From: Clostridium tepidiprofundi DSM 19306
GTDB taxonomy: Bacteria; Bacillota; Clostridia; Clostridiales; Clostridiaceae
DNA: 64,000 bases
Direction: 5' to 3'
Assembly: GCF_001594005.1 (NCBI RefSeq)
Contig: NZ_LTBA01000011.1
Span: 1 to 64,000, forward strand
In this document: in pieces, positions 1 through 8,762 of the stretch
Numbering within the stretch: the first letter of the stretch is position 1
Layout: the number at the start of each line of letters is the position of its first letter
Position numbers and translations under genes: made by a program
Notes under the pieces: generated by a model
What the model saw: the letters and a program-made list of their open reading frames with translations, nothing else
Told to the model about the DNA's origin: nothing
Databases searched by the model: none

Positions 1-38
1 GCTTTAATTCCTTCTTTAAAATTATTAATTTTAGCCAT
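1..38 (-). CDS. 5' end of an unidentified gene (runs off the window)
   Basis: The minus strand shows an ATG at 38-36 preceded by a strong GGAGGAA Shine-Dalgarno (about 46-52) and a TATAAT-like -10 (complement of 78-83). Only about twelve codons are present, starting Met-Ala-Lys-Ile-Asn-Asn-Phe-Lys. This is too short to identify. It is divergent from the helicase gene at 241. Confidence 0.6.
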   Translation of the reverse strand, partial: MAKINNFKEGIK

Positions 39-165
39 AATAAAATTCCTCCGTCAATACTTAATGATGCAATATTGATTATAAAGGAATTTTATTTAAA
101 ATCTTATTTTCTGAATATTTATTATTTAATTTTCCATTTTATTCAATCTTAAGTTTATGACATTG

Positions 166-220
166 ACCCCAGGGGTATAAAAAAATTACATTCCTGTAAA
201 ATTTTTATACCCCAGGGGTG
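166..220. repeat. CCCCAGGGG palindromic element, copy 1
   Basis: Two ACCCCAGGGGT cores at 166-176 and 209-219 enclose an A/T-rich inverted repeat, so the whole 54 bp can fold as one hairpin. It sits between the divergent gene at 38 and the helicase start at 241. It belongs to the family seen also at 2605, 8689, 9795, 11461, 16062, 17475, 24291 and 24361. Confidence 0.85.
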
Positions 221-240
221 CAAAAAAAGGAAATGATACC

Positions 241-2604
241 ATGAGTATACAAAACATTAGGGATACCAAAAACACTATAAGTATATCTGTTAGAAATCTT
301 GTTGAGTTTGTTCTACGAAGTGGAGATTTGGACATGAGATTTATGGGTACAAGTAGGGCTATAGAGGGAACAAGAGCACATCAGAAAGTTCAAAAATCAA
401 TGGGTGATGAGTATAATGCTGAGGTGTATCTTTCTCATGTATTTGAAAAAGATGACATAACTATTGAATTAGCAGGGAGAGCTGACGGCATTATTGAATA
501 TGATGGTGTTGTTATAGTTGATGAAATCAAGACGACAACAAAGACACTTGAATATATTGAGGAAGATTATAATATAGTACATTGGGCTCAAGCAAAATGC
601 TATGCATATATGTATGCACTTCAGAATGAACTTAAAGAAATTTATGTGCAGCTTACATATTATCAGTTGGATACAAAAAATATAAAAAGGTTTAAAAGAA
701 TTTTCACAATAGAAGAGCTTGAAAAATTTTTTGATGACATAATTAATAGATATTTTATATGGGCAAAGTGGACATACAATTGGAGAAATATTAGAGATAA
801 ATCTATTGAGGAATTGGGATTCCCATTTAAAAATTATAGAAAAGGTCAAAGAGAATTTGCAGTTGCAGTGTATTCAACTATTAGAGAGGGCGGAAAGTTG
901 TTTGCACAAGCTCCAACAGGTATAGGAAAAACAATAGGAACTGTTTTTCCATCAATCAAAGCGGTGGGAGAAGGATTGAGTTCAAAAATATTTTATTTAA
1001 CAGCTAAAACAATAACTAGGACAGTTGCTGAAAATGCATTTAATAAATTGAGACAAAATGGATTGAGGTTTAAGACAATAACTCTTTCGGCAAAGGATAA
1101 AATATGTCCTAATCCTGGAGTGGGATGCAATCCAGAAAGTTGCGAGTATGCTAGAGGACATTTTGATAGGGTAAATGATGCTATATTTGATATATTAAAT
1201 AAGGATGAGTTTACTAGAGAAACTATAGAGGAGTATGCGCAAAAATATAGGATTTGTCCATTTGAGTTTTCACTAGATGTAGCATTGTGGTCAGATGGTA
1301 TTATTTGTGATTACAATTATGCATTTGATCCAAGGGTTTATTTGAGAAGATTTTTTCAAGATAATAGCGGCGATTATATTTTTTTAATTGATGAAGCACA
1401 TAATTTAGTTGATAGGTCGCGAGAGATGTTTTCAGCGGAAATTTATAAAAAGCCAATTTTAGAGTTAAAAAAGAAAACAAAGGAATTAGCACCTAAGGTT
1501 TCAAAGTATTTGAATAAGCTTAATTCATTTATGGTTAAGGGAAGAAAGCTTTGCGAAAAAGAAAATTTTTATCTTCAGAAGGATGCTCCTCAGGATATTT
1601 ATACTAGTATTAGAAAGTTCATAAGTGAAGCTGAAGAATGGCTTGTTGATAATCCAGAAGCTGATTTTAGAGAAGATCTGTTGCAGTTTTATTTTGATGC
1701 GCTTTCGTTCATACGAACTTCGGAAACTTACGATGACAGATATGTTACGTATTATGAAAAAATCAATGATGATGTAAAATTGAAATTGTTCTGTTTAGAT
1801 CCATCATATCTTCTCAAAGAGGCAATGAAGAGAGGAAAGGCTTCAATTTTGTTTTCTGCTACTTTGACTCCATTGCCTTATTTTATAAAAATACTAGGTG
1901 GAGATGAAAATTCATATAGAATGAGATTAAAGTCTCCATTTCCACAGGAAAATTTACATCTCTTTATAAATGATAGAATATCAACAAAATACAGAAATAG
2001 AGAATTCACGTATGATAAGGTCACAAATGTTATTGAAAAAACTATACAAAACAATAAAGGAAATTATTTGATATTTTTTCCATCGTATAGGTATATGGAG
2101 GAAGTTTATTATAGATTTATTGCCAAAAATGAAGGCTTAGATATAAAAGTTATTATTCAAAAATCCAACATGCTAGAGAATGAAAGAGAAAATTTCTTAA
2201 AAGAATTCGAAATTGAAAGAGAAGATACTTTAGTTGCTTTTGCGGTTATGGGAGGTATTTTTGGAGAGGGAATAGATCTTGTTGGAGATAAATTAAGTGG
2301 TGCTATTATTGTTGGGGTTGGATTGCCACAAATATGTTTTGAAAGAAACATTATAAGAGATTATTTTGATGAAAAATTAAATTTAGGCTTTGAATATGCA
2401 TATGTATATCCAGGTATGAACAAGGTAATGCAGGCAGTTGGCAGAGTTATTAGAACTGATGCCGACAAAGGAGTTGTTGTGCTTATTGATGAAAGGTTTG
2501 GACACGAAAATTACAGAAAATTATTTCCAGAGGAATGGAGTCATGCTGTGTATGTTAAAAATCTTAAAGATATAGAAAGAAGAGTTTCTAAATTCTGGAA
2601 GTAG
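241..2604 (+). CDS. DinG/XPD-like superfamily 2 DNA helicase with N-terminal PD-(D/E)XK nuclease domain
   Basis: This 787-residue protein joins a RecB-like nuclease domain to an iron-sulfur XPD/DinG-type 5'-3' helicase. The nuclease signature is visible at Asp82 (RADG), Glu95-Ile-Lys97 and a QxxxY motif (Gln117, Tyr121). The helicase has Walker A APTGIGKT (224-231), a DEAH box (384-387), four cysteines (289, 296, 301, 339) placed as in the 4Fe-4S domain of the XPD family, and a C-terminal motif VI-like stretch QAVGRVIRT near residue 735. Family knowledge predicts a DNA repair role, unwinding and trimming damaged or branched DNA in the cytosol. It stands alone, with palindromic repeats on both sides and the downstream copy starting right after its stop codon. 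The exact substrate cannot be read from sequence. Confidence 0.9.
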   Translation: MSIQNIRDTKNTISISVRNLVEFVLRSGDLDMRFMGTSRAIEGTRAHQKVQKSMGDEYNAEVYLSHVFEKDDITIELAGRADGIIEYDGVVIVDEIKTTTKTLEYIEEDYNIVHWAQAKCYAYMYALQNELKEIYVQLTYYQLDTKNIKRFKRIFTIEELEKFFDDIINRYFIWAKWTYNWRNIRDKSIEELGFPFKNYRKGQREFAVAVYSTIREGGKLFAQAPTGIGKTIGTVFPSIKAVGEGLSSKIFYLTAKTITRTVAENAFNKLRQNGLRFKTITLSAKDKICPNPGVGCNPESCEYARGHFDRVNDAIFDILNKDEFTRETIEEYAQKYRICPFEFSLDVALWSDGIICDYNYAFDPRVYLRRFFQDNSGDYIFLIDEAHNLVDRSREMFSAEIYKKPILELKKKTKELAPKVSKYLNKLNSFMVKGRKLCEKENFYLQKDAPQDIYTSIRKFISEAEEWLVDNPEADFREDLLQFYFDALSFIRTSETYDDRYVTYYEKINDDVKLKLFCLDPSYLLKEAMKRGKASILFSATLTPLPYFIKILGGDENSYRMRLKSPFPQENLHLFINDRISTKYRNREFTYDKVTNVIEKTIQNNKGNYLIFFPSYRYMEEVYYRFIAKNEGLDIKVIIQKSNMLENERENFLKEFEIEREDTLVAFAVMGGIFGEGIDLVGDKLSGAIIVGVGLPQICFERNIIRDYFDEKLNLGFEYAYVYPGMNKVMQAVGRVIRTDADKGVVVLIDERFGHENYRKLFPEEWSHAVYVKNLKDIERRVSKFWK

Positions 2605-2638
2605 TACCCCAGGGGTGCAAAAATTTCCATGGTAAATT
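2605..2638. repeat. CCCCAGGGG palindromic element, half copy 2
   Basis: TACCCCAGGGGTGCAAAAAT begins at the base after the helicase stop codon and runs into TTTCCATGGTAAATTTT. It matches one half of the full elements at 8689 and 9795; the second arm is missing. Confidence 0.8.
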
Positions 2639-3150
2639 TTATATATTCAATAGGTTGTGCGAAAATCCATGATACATGGTATAATGTAGTATACAAATAT
2701 CAAATTTCCACAAAATTTCTACAAAAGAGGTTGCTATAATAAATTGCATTTGTAGTTATTATAAAAAACAAATTGATACAAGCAAAAGCTAATAAGATAT
2801 GATTTTCAAGTAATATTTTTGCAAAATCTATTTGTGGACAACCTATTGAAATGAAAATTCTACTATGTGAACTACCACCCAGACAAGCAACGGAGGTTTT
2901 CTCAAGCCGAATATATAAAAATACAAAAGAAAGGTAGGTGTGATACCTGATTTGTGGTTAATTAACAGAAAAAATATTGATAATAGCAAATTAGAAATAA
3001 CACTAAATAACCCTTAAGTAATCACATTTAGATACATTGCTATTCTAGTAGTTGAATTCTGATATACCACCATCTTATTAGTGCAGACTTTTTTAATTAC
3101 GTAAATCAATAAAAAAGAAATATATTTTGTAAATAAGCTATTTCAGCTAG
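2639..3150. other. AT-rich intergenic stretch without a gene
   Basis: No open frame with a start and ribosome site was found. A candidate promoter region near 2665-2695 (TATAAT at 2680) and a GC-richer patch at 2865-2915 (ACTACCACCC...TTTCTCAAGCCG) stand out. The patch faintly resembles right ends of IS200/IS605 elements but no transposase is present. Confidence 0.4.
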
Positions 3151-3290
3151 TTTATCAATTTTACAAGATTCCTACTTTTATAAGTGGCAGATTAGAGGCA
3201 GATTGAAGATTTTGGCTTCAGGTGGAGTAGAGTTTTCATCTAGTTTTCATCTGAAGTTTCGATGTTTTGCTTTAGCAAAACGAGTTCACT
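3151..3290 (+). repeat. Dispersed multi-hairpin repeat, copy 1 (forward)
   Basis: The unit runs from ATCAATTTTACAAGAT, through a small hairpin CTACTTTTATAAGTGG, a hairpin around TTCAGGTGGAGTAGAG with a later CATCTGAAG, to TTTTGCTTTAGCAAAA and CGAGTTCACTTAA. The same ordered blocks occur at 12656, 33985 and 47290 (forward), and inverted at 19199, 27222 and 60361. Confidence 0.8.
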
Positions 3291-3379
3291 TAATTAGGGG
3301 AGTTTGCATTAGTCCAATAAGATGAAGAATTTGGGGAAAAAATTTTGTCCAAATCTTAGAAATCAGGAAGCTATATAAC

Positions 3380-4789
3380 ATGGAGATTGCCATTAAAACT
3401 AAAAGTAAATTTAATATTACAGTTATACTTATGTGTTTAGGTTTTGTTATATTTGCAGTTGCAGTATTGTTACTTAATAATATTGCACAAAAATTTCCAG
3501 GGAATAATCAAAGAAATAATTTTTATATTAATTCAAATTCAAATTTAAATTCAAAGTCAAAGTCAAAGTTTGTAGAGGTTAAGAATGTTATTGCTAAAGA
3601 AGAAGGAGTTTATGTCTTTTATAGCCAAAATATTAAAATAAACAGTTCGTATTTTTCACTTGAGTTGTATGACAGGGAAAATAATTTATTAAAAACTTCA
3701 TTTGGTACATATAGCAATGTGTTATTTGTTAAACCTGACAAAAAATTGAATGTTAGGGAAAAATATAAGATTCATATTAAAGCATTAAGTATACAGGGAA
3801 AATATGGTGACTTAATCAGAAAAGATTTTGCTAGAGAATTTACAGTTACAAAAGATGATAATATGTTTACAAGAAAATATAGTCCTTTTGGAGAATTTTT
3901 ATATTTTACAAAATTACCTCCTATTTGTAGCACTGGATTTAAAGAATTAGATGAAAATGGTGTAGTTAAGATAAAATTATCAAATAGTGATGAGTATATA
4001 TATAATCCAGTAACTATTGCTCAGGTTGGATTACAAGAATATGGTTTCTATATTCAGGGAAAAGGGAAAGAGCATTATATATTGGCTAAAAATCAGGCAG
4101 ATTGGCTAGTTAATAACATAGACAACAAAACTAATCAATGGCTTAATTATTATGACTTTACTGTTGGAGGAATGAATGTTACTCTTAAAAAGCCATGGGG
4201 TTCGGCTATGGCACAAGGACAAGCTATTTCTCTTTTGGTAAGGATGTATCATCTAACTGGGGATAGAAAATATTTGTATGTTTGTGAGAAGGCATTAAAG
4301 CCTCTTACGGTAGATGTTTCTGAAGGTGGGTTAGTACAAGATTTCTATGGTCATCCATATTATGAGGAATATCCTACAGAACCAGCTTCTTATACATTAA
4401 ATGGATTTATGTTTACGTTGCTAGGCCTCTATGATTTGAGCTGTGTTTCTACAAATTCGCAAGCAAAAGAATTATATGTAGAAGGTATGAGAACATTAAA
4501 CTACTGTTTACATTTTTATGATTATGATAATATCAGTGCTTACCATTTAGGATTTATGACTACTGATACTAATACTGATGTTAATGCTAATACTAATTTT
4601 AATAATGATAATAATAATGATAATACTGATGTTAATACTAATGTTGTTAATACTGTCCACACTTCAAAATTCTATCATGTAGTTCATATATGTGAATTAG
4701 AAGCATTATACAGTGTAACAAAGTATCCTTTATACAAAGCATATCATGATTTGTGGAAATCATATGACATAAATTATAAAATTTATTAG
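3380..4789 (+). CDS. Membrane-anchored protein with D-glucuronyl C5-epimerase C-terminal-type domain
   Basis: This 469-residue protein has one N-terminal membrane segment (about 14-37) and a short linker of Asn/Ser/Lys repeats. The C-terminal half carries the block seen in heparosan/alginate-type glucuronyl C5-epimerases: WLNYYDF, PWGSAMAQGQAISLL (about 270-284), and EEYPTEPASYTLNGF with LLGLYDL (about 331-356). Family members convert D-glucuronate to L-iduronate in polymers; here the substrate would be an extracellular polysaccharide. An Asn/Asp/Thr/Val-rich insertion (about 393-427) interrupts the domain near its end, before a conserved-looking Tyr/His/Leu-rich tail. It is followed by a strong hairpin at 4806-4852 and looks monocistronic. 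The epimerase name rests on motif memory; related alpha/alpha-toroid enzymes with other activities are possible. Confidence 0.7.
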   Translation: MEIAIKTKSKFNITVILMCLGFVIFAVAVLLLNNIAQKFPGNNQRNNFYINSNSNLNSKSKSKFVEVKNVIAKEEGVYVFYSQNIKINSSYFSLELYDRENNLLKTSFGTYSNVLFVKPDKKLNVREKYKIHIKALSIQGKYGDLIRKDFAREFTVTKDDNMFTRKYSPFGEFLYFTKLPPICSTGFKELDENGVVKIKLSNSDEYIYNPVTIAQVGLQEYGFYIQGKGKEHYILAKNQADWLVNNIDNKTNQWLNYYDFTVGGMNVTLKKPWGSAMAQGQAISLLVRMYHLTGDRKYLYVCEKALKPLTVDVSEGGLVQDFYGHPYYEEYPTEPASYTLNGFMFTLLGLYDLSCVSTNSQAKELYVEGMRTLNYCLHFYDYDNISAYHLGFMTTDTNTDVNANTNFNNDNNNDNTDVNTNVVNTVHTSKFYHVVHICELEALYSVTKYPLYKAYHDLWKSYDINYKIY

Positions 4790-4805
4790 AAATATGAGAC
4801 AAATA

Positions 4806-4852
4806 ATACACAAATAAGCCATTTACTATAATAATATGGCTTATTTGTGTAT
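4806..4852 (+). terminator. Perfect 17-bp hairpin after the epimerase-like gene
   Basis: ATACACAAATAAGCCAT (4806-4822) pairs exactly with ATGGCTTATTTGTGTAT (4836-4852). There is no long T run, so termination is likely but not certain. Confidence 0.65.
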
Positions 4853-4914
4853 ATTGAATTATTATAGATGAGGGCGGTTTGCTTGGTGAAAATATTAAAA
4901 CAGGGGGCAAATAT

Positions 4915-5586
4915 ATGGTTAAAAAACTAAGCACTATTATGTTGATTGTAAGTATTTTATTTTTAAATACTGCATGCTCAGTAGCAAAATCTCCAGAAGA
5001 ATTGATTAAGAGACCTCATAAATATTTTAATGGTGAGGATATAAATAAAATAACATCAACATTTTTGACTAATGGTAGAGTTTTGACATTAGCACAGAGT
5101 CAAATGGGTGAAAATGCAGTTAGAATGCTAGATATTGATGCCGATGGAATGTACGAAATTATGTTGTTGTATAAGAAAGAAAATGAAGTAAATGAGTATG
5201 GTGTAATTATACTAAAAAAAAAGAAAGGTGTTTGGTATGAAATTAATAATATTGCAGTAAAATGTTTTGGATTGGATTTGGTTAAATATGAAGACATAAC
5301 AGGTGATGGTAAGCTTGATATATTTATAGGTATGCAAAAAAGAGAAGACAAGTATAAAAAATTGAATGTATATTCTTATCATGGTGGATATTTTCATTTT
5401 ATTGAAAATATTTCATATGAAAAGTTAAATATAAATGATATAGATAATGATGGAATTCCTGAACTAGGTATTTGTCGAAATTTGCAATATAATAATTTGT
5501 CAAATGAGTGTTCTAAAAAACAAGAATATTTTTGGTATAGATGGGATAGTGTCAATGAGTTGGAGCCTATTTTAGAAAGGAGATAA
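4915..5586 (+). CDS. Lipoprotein with VCBS/FG-GAP-like Asp-rich repeats
   Basis: The start is the ATG at 4915, preceded by AGGGGGC; an upstream in-frame start at 4879 lacks a good ribosome site. The 223-residue product begins with a lipoprotein signal ending LNTAC (Cys21). Three Asp-rich turns (DIDADGMYEI, DITGDGKLDI, DIDNDGIPEL) resemble the calcium-binding loops of VCBS/FG-GAP repeats. It would be attached to the outer face of the membrane. It lies three bases before the response regulator at 5590, so it is probably cotranscribed with the two-component system and may be its sensory accessory or output. No enzymatic function is visible. Confidence 0.8.
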   Translation: MVKKLSTIMLIVSILFLNTACSVAKSPEELIKRPHKYFNGEDINKITSTFLTNGRVLTLAQSQMGENAVRMLDIDADGMYEIMLLYKKENEVNEYGVIILKKKKGVWYEINNIAVKCFGLDLVKYEDITGDGKLDIFIGMQKREDKYKKLNVYSYHGGYFHFIENISYEKLNINDIDNDGIPELGICRNLQYNNLSNECSKKQEYFWYRWDSVNELEPILERR

Positions 5587-5589
5587 AGT

Positions 5590-6282
5590 ATGGCAATTAA
5601 AATTCTTGTACTTGAAGATGAAATGTCTATAAGAAGTTTTGTCAAAATTAAGTTAAGAAAATTAGGATACGAAATAATAGAGGCGGAAAGAGGAGAAGAA
5701 GCATTTGAAAAAGCAGATGAGAGTATAAGTATAGCACTTCTTGATGTTATGCTTCCAGATATTGATGGGTTTGAGGTGTGTAGAAGACTTAGAATAGAGT
5801 ATCCTAGAATGGGTATAATAATGCTTACTGCTAAGGGACAAGAAGATGATAAAATAATAGGATTGAGTAGTGGTGCCGATGATTATATAGTAAAGCCGTT
5901 CAGTCCAAGAGAGCTTGTTGCTAGGATTGAATCGCTACTTAGAAGGATAGAAATAAGTGCCGTTGATAAAACTAGAAGAGTTATTGATATTGGAATATAC
6001 GAATTGGACATGGACAGGAGAGTGCTTAAAAAAAATGGTGAAATAATTTCTTTAACACCAACAGAGTACGCTATTGTAGAATTTTTGATAAATAATAGTG
6101 AAAAGACATTTAGCAGAAATGAAATATTAGATGAAGTGTGGGGAAAAAGTTTTATAGGGGATATGAAAATTGTAGATGTTAATATTAGAAGAATAAGACA
6201 AAAAATAGAAGATGATCCTGCTAACCCTAGATATTTAAAAACAGTTTGGGGACATGGATACATATGGAGTATTGAAAAATGA
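5590..6282 (+). CDS. OmpR/PhoB-family response regulator
   Basis: The 230-residue protein has a receiver domain with acidic pair Glu9-Asp10, phosphoacceptor Asp52 (LLDVMLP), Thr80 and Lys102 (VKPF). It is followed by a winged-helix DNA-binding domain (about 130-228) with the typical LTPTEYAIVEFL and KTVWGHGYIW segments. It would be phosphorylated by the kinase encoded next, with which it overlaps by four bases (ATGA). The lipoprotein gene directly upstream is probably part of the same transcript. The signal and regulon are unknown; envelope stress is the usual theme for systems paired with lipoproteins. Confidence 0.95.
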   Translation: MAIKILVLEDEMSIRSFVKIKLRKLGYEIIEAERGEEAFEKADESISIALLDVMLPDIDGFEVCRRLRIEYPRMGIIMLTAKGQEDDKIIGLSSGADDYIVKPFSPRELVARIESLLRRIEISAVDKTRRVIDIGIYELDMDRRVLKKNGEIISLTPTEYAIVEFLINNSEKTFSRNEILDEVWGKSFIGDMKIVDVNIRRIRQKIEDDPANPRYLKTVWGHGYIWSIEK

Positions 6283-7796
6283 AAAGTATAAAGTCTAGAA
6301 TATATATTCAAAACGGAATAATTATAATAATGATTGTTTTGATTTTTGAATGTGTTTTTATATTAGGATTGAGAAATTATTACTATGGAAGTGTGAAGCA
6401 AAAGTTGCTGAATAAAGCATATGTTTGTGGTTCATTGTATAATAGTTATCTTTCTGATGTAGGTATATATGAAAAAGCTACATATATACTTGAAAATGAA
6501 TCTAAGGACAGGTATGTGTACATGCAGGTTTTCGACAAGAATAAGAATTTAGTTATTGATTCAAATGGATTAAAATATCATGAATATTCTGAAAGTAGTA
6601 ACGATAGGTACAAGAATAATGAATACAAATATAATAAATATATGGATAAATATGATGAATATAAAGATAATGAGTATAAAGATAATGGGTATAAGGGTAA
6701 TGAGTACCAAGATATTGAATATGCAATAACTGGGAAAAGAAGGGTTGTAAAGGGATATTTCAATGATGAGAGTATAATGAGCATATCAATTCCATTATAT
6801 CAGAGAGACAATATTGTTGGTGTGTTGAGATATATTATATCGACGCAAAAAATGGGGAAATATGTATTAAAAATTGAGTTGTTTGCATTGTCAATAGGCA
6901 TATTTGTGATAATTGTATCATTTTTATTAAGTTCAATTTTAGCGAAAAGAATTATTAATCCTGTGAAGGAATTAACATCTACAGCTATTTCTATGGCAAA
7001 AGGAGATTTTTCTAAAAGAGTATGTAATACAAGTGAAGATGAAATAGGAAGACTTTCAGATACGTTGAATTATATGGCTAATGAAATAGTAAAAAGCAAT
7101 GCGGTTAAGAATGAATTCATATCATCGATATCACATGAATTAAGGACACCTTTAACTGCAATAAAAGGGTGGAGTGAAATAATTTTATCTGGAGATGTGG
7201 AAAATTTTGATGATGCAAAACAGGGTATACAAATTATATCGGATGAAGCTAGTAGACTTATAGAACTTGTAGAGGAACTTCTTGATTTTTCAAGATTTGA
7301 ATCAGGAAGAATAAGCTTAACATTTGAAAATATTGATATAAATAGTTTGATTAGAAATGTATGCAACTATTTTAAGAATAGAATTGATAAAAAAAATATT
7401 AAATTGGTGATTAATTCGTATAGTGAGAATTGTGTCGTTAAATGTGATAAAAATAGACTGAAGCAAGTATTTATAAATATTATAGATAATGCTGTAAAAT
7501 TTTCGAATATTGGTGGGAATATAGAAGTAAATATCTACAAAAAGGATAAATATGATGAACATGAAGAAAAACAAATTGTTTTTGTCGAAATAGTAGATAA
7601 TGGAATTGGAATATCAAAAGATGATATATGCAAAGTTACACAAAAGTTTTACAAGGGAAAGTCAAATAGGTCAGGAAATGGTATAGGGCTTGCGATATGT
7701 AGAGAAATAATATCAATGCATGGTGGTGAATTAATTATTGAAAGCGAGGAAAACAAAGGAACAAGGGTTATTGTAAAAATATTAACCAATTTGTAA
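6279..7796 (+). CDS. Membrane sensor histidine kinase (HAMP, HisKA, HATPase)
   Basis: This 505-residue kinase has membrane segments at about 10-32 and 200-222 bracketing an extracellular sensor, then HAMP, an H box SISHELRTPLTAIKG (His about 286), N box NIIDNAVKFSN, G1 DNGIGIS and G2 NGIGLAI. The start ATG overlaps the stop of the response regulator, which marks the pair as translationally coupled. The sensor domain contains a Tyr/Lys/Asn/Glu-rich stretch (about 107-147) built of near-repeats such as YKDNEYKDNGYKGNEY, encoded by 15-bp DNA repeats; this looks like a slippage-prone expansion in the extracellular loop. A palindromic operator candidate follows at 7829. Confidence 0.95.
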   Translation: MKSIKSRIYIQNGIIIIMIVLIFECVFILGLRNYYYGSVKQKLLNKAYVCGSLYNSYLSDVGIYEKATYILENESKDRYVYMQVFDKNKNLVIDSNGLKYHEYSESSNDRYKNNEYKYNKYMDKYDEYKDNEYKDNGYKGNEYQDIEYAITGKRRVVKGYFNDESIMSISIPLYQRDNIVGVLRYIISTQKMGKYVLKIELFALSIGIFVIIVSFLLSSILAKRIINPVKELTSTAISMAKGDFSKRVCNTSEDEIGRLSDTLNYMANEIVKSNAVKNEFISSISHELRTPLTAIKGWSEIILSGDVENFDDAKQGIQIISDEASRLIELVEELLDFSRFESGRISLTFENIDINSLIRNVCNYFKNRIDKKNIKLVINSYSENCVVKCDKNRLKQVFINIIDNAVKFSNIGGNIEVNIYKKDKYDEHEEKQIVFVEIVDNGIGISKDDICKVTQKFYKGKSNRSGNGIGLAICREIISMHGGELIIESEENKGTRVIVKILTNL

Positions 7797-7828
7797 CCAA
7801 TATAGTTATTAATATGTTTATAATTAAG

Positions 7829-7844
7829 TTACCAAGCTTGGTAA
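7829..7844. promoter_or_regulatory. Perfect 16-bp palindrome (possible operator)
   Basis: TTACCAAGCTTGGTAA is a perfect dyad located just after a TATAAT (7819-7824) and 56 bp before the lipoprotein start at 7900. Its place over the expected transcription start suggests a repressor site; this is inference. Confidence 0.45.
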
Positions 7845-7899
7845 GACAAAGCAATTAAGGGAAAATTAAAAATTCTATTGAAAGGTGGAATGTTTCTTT

Positions 7900-8688
7900 A
7901 TGAAAGGAATTCTTAAGAAAATAGTATGTGTAGCATGTGTAACGGCATTGACAGTTTCAGTTGTAGCATGTGGAAATACTGCAGATGATAAAAATGCAAT
8001 GAGTAAAGGTAATAATACCAAAGTTGAAGATAATAATAAAAAGTATACTAAGTCTGATAACAATAAAAATATTGATAAAAGTAAAAAAGAACATAAATAT
8101 AGTGATGAACTTGCGAAATATTTTCCAAATGTTGAGGGGACAGTTTTGAAATATAGTGGTACTGCTGAATATGGACATGTATTAACTTTAAGTAATGTAG
8201 ATGAAAAAAATGATAAATTGATACTTGATTTTAAAGGTGAAATCGAGGATATGAGTGATGGTGAAGGTCCTTCAAAAGAGGAGCTGATGTTTGAAAAAGA
8301 ATATGAAATTGGTAGTGATTATGTTAAAGAGAAACAGAAAAATAAAGAGAGACGACATTCACAATCGATAATAAGAGAACAGACAGTGTTAAAGTTACCA
8401 CTCAAAGAAGGAAATAAATGGGAAGAAAAAGTAACTATTGATGGAAAAGAGTATACTGCTATTGTAAAGATAGTGCAAATATCGAAGGATAAAGATGGTA
8501 AGGCTTTAATTAAGACAGAAACAGTAGTAAAGGGGATTGAACATTATCCAGAAAATATGTATAAGGAAAGTAAAACATTTAAAGAAGGAAAAGGAATTAT
8601 AGAATTTAAAAATGTTATATTGTTCCCAAAAGCGTATAATGGTGATAAAGATGCTCATATGAATTTTGGATATTCTTTATTTGAATAA
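7900..8688 (+). CDS. Lipoprotein of unknown function
   Basis: The start chosen is ATG 7900 with AAAGGTGG upstream; a GTG at 7885 is also in frame but would overlap that ribosome site. The 262-residue product has a lipoprotein signal ending SVVAC (Cys24), then a Lys/Asn/Asp-rich linker (about 30-70) and a soluble domain of mixed beta character. The segment with NKWEEKVTIDGKEY resembles small secreted domains seen in clostridial lipoproteins, but I cannot name a family. It follows the two-component system after an 88-bp gap containing a TATAAT and a palindrome, so it could be its own unit or a target of that system. A palindromic repeat starts at its stop codon. Confidence 0.8.
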   Translation: MKGILKKIVCVACVTALTVSVVACGNTADDKNAMSKGNNTKVEDNNKKYTKSDNNKNIDKSKKEHKYSDELAKYFPNVEGTVLKYSGTAEYGHVLTLSNVDEKNDKLILDFKGEIEDMSDGEGPSKEELMFEKEYEIGSDYVKEKQKNKERRHSQSIIREQTVLKLPLKEGNKWEEKVTIDGKEYTAIVKIVQISKDKDGKALIKTETVVKGIEHYPENMYKESKTFKEGKGIIEFKNVILFPKAYNGDKDAHMNFGYSLFE

Positions 8689-8738
8689 CACCCAGGGGTG
8701 CAAAATTTACCATGGTAAATTTTGCACCCCTGGGGTAT
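8689..8738. repeat. CCCCAGGGG/CCATGG palindromic element, full copy 3
   Basis: The element is symmetric about CCATGG: ACACCCAGGGGTGCAAAATT on the left mirrors AATTTTGCACCCCTGGGGT on the right, with one mismatch. It starts in the lipoprotein stop codon and ends in TATAATATAAT, 25 bp before the aminopeptidase start. Confidence 0.9.
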
Positions 8739-8762
8739 AATATAATCAAGGAGGGGGTTAAA

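Noticed and set aside
2860-2920. Possible right end of an IS200/IS605-type element (ACTACCACCC...CTCAAGCCG)
   Set aside because: The resemblance is from memory and partial; no transposase or left end is present.
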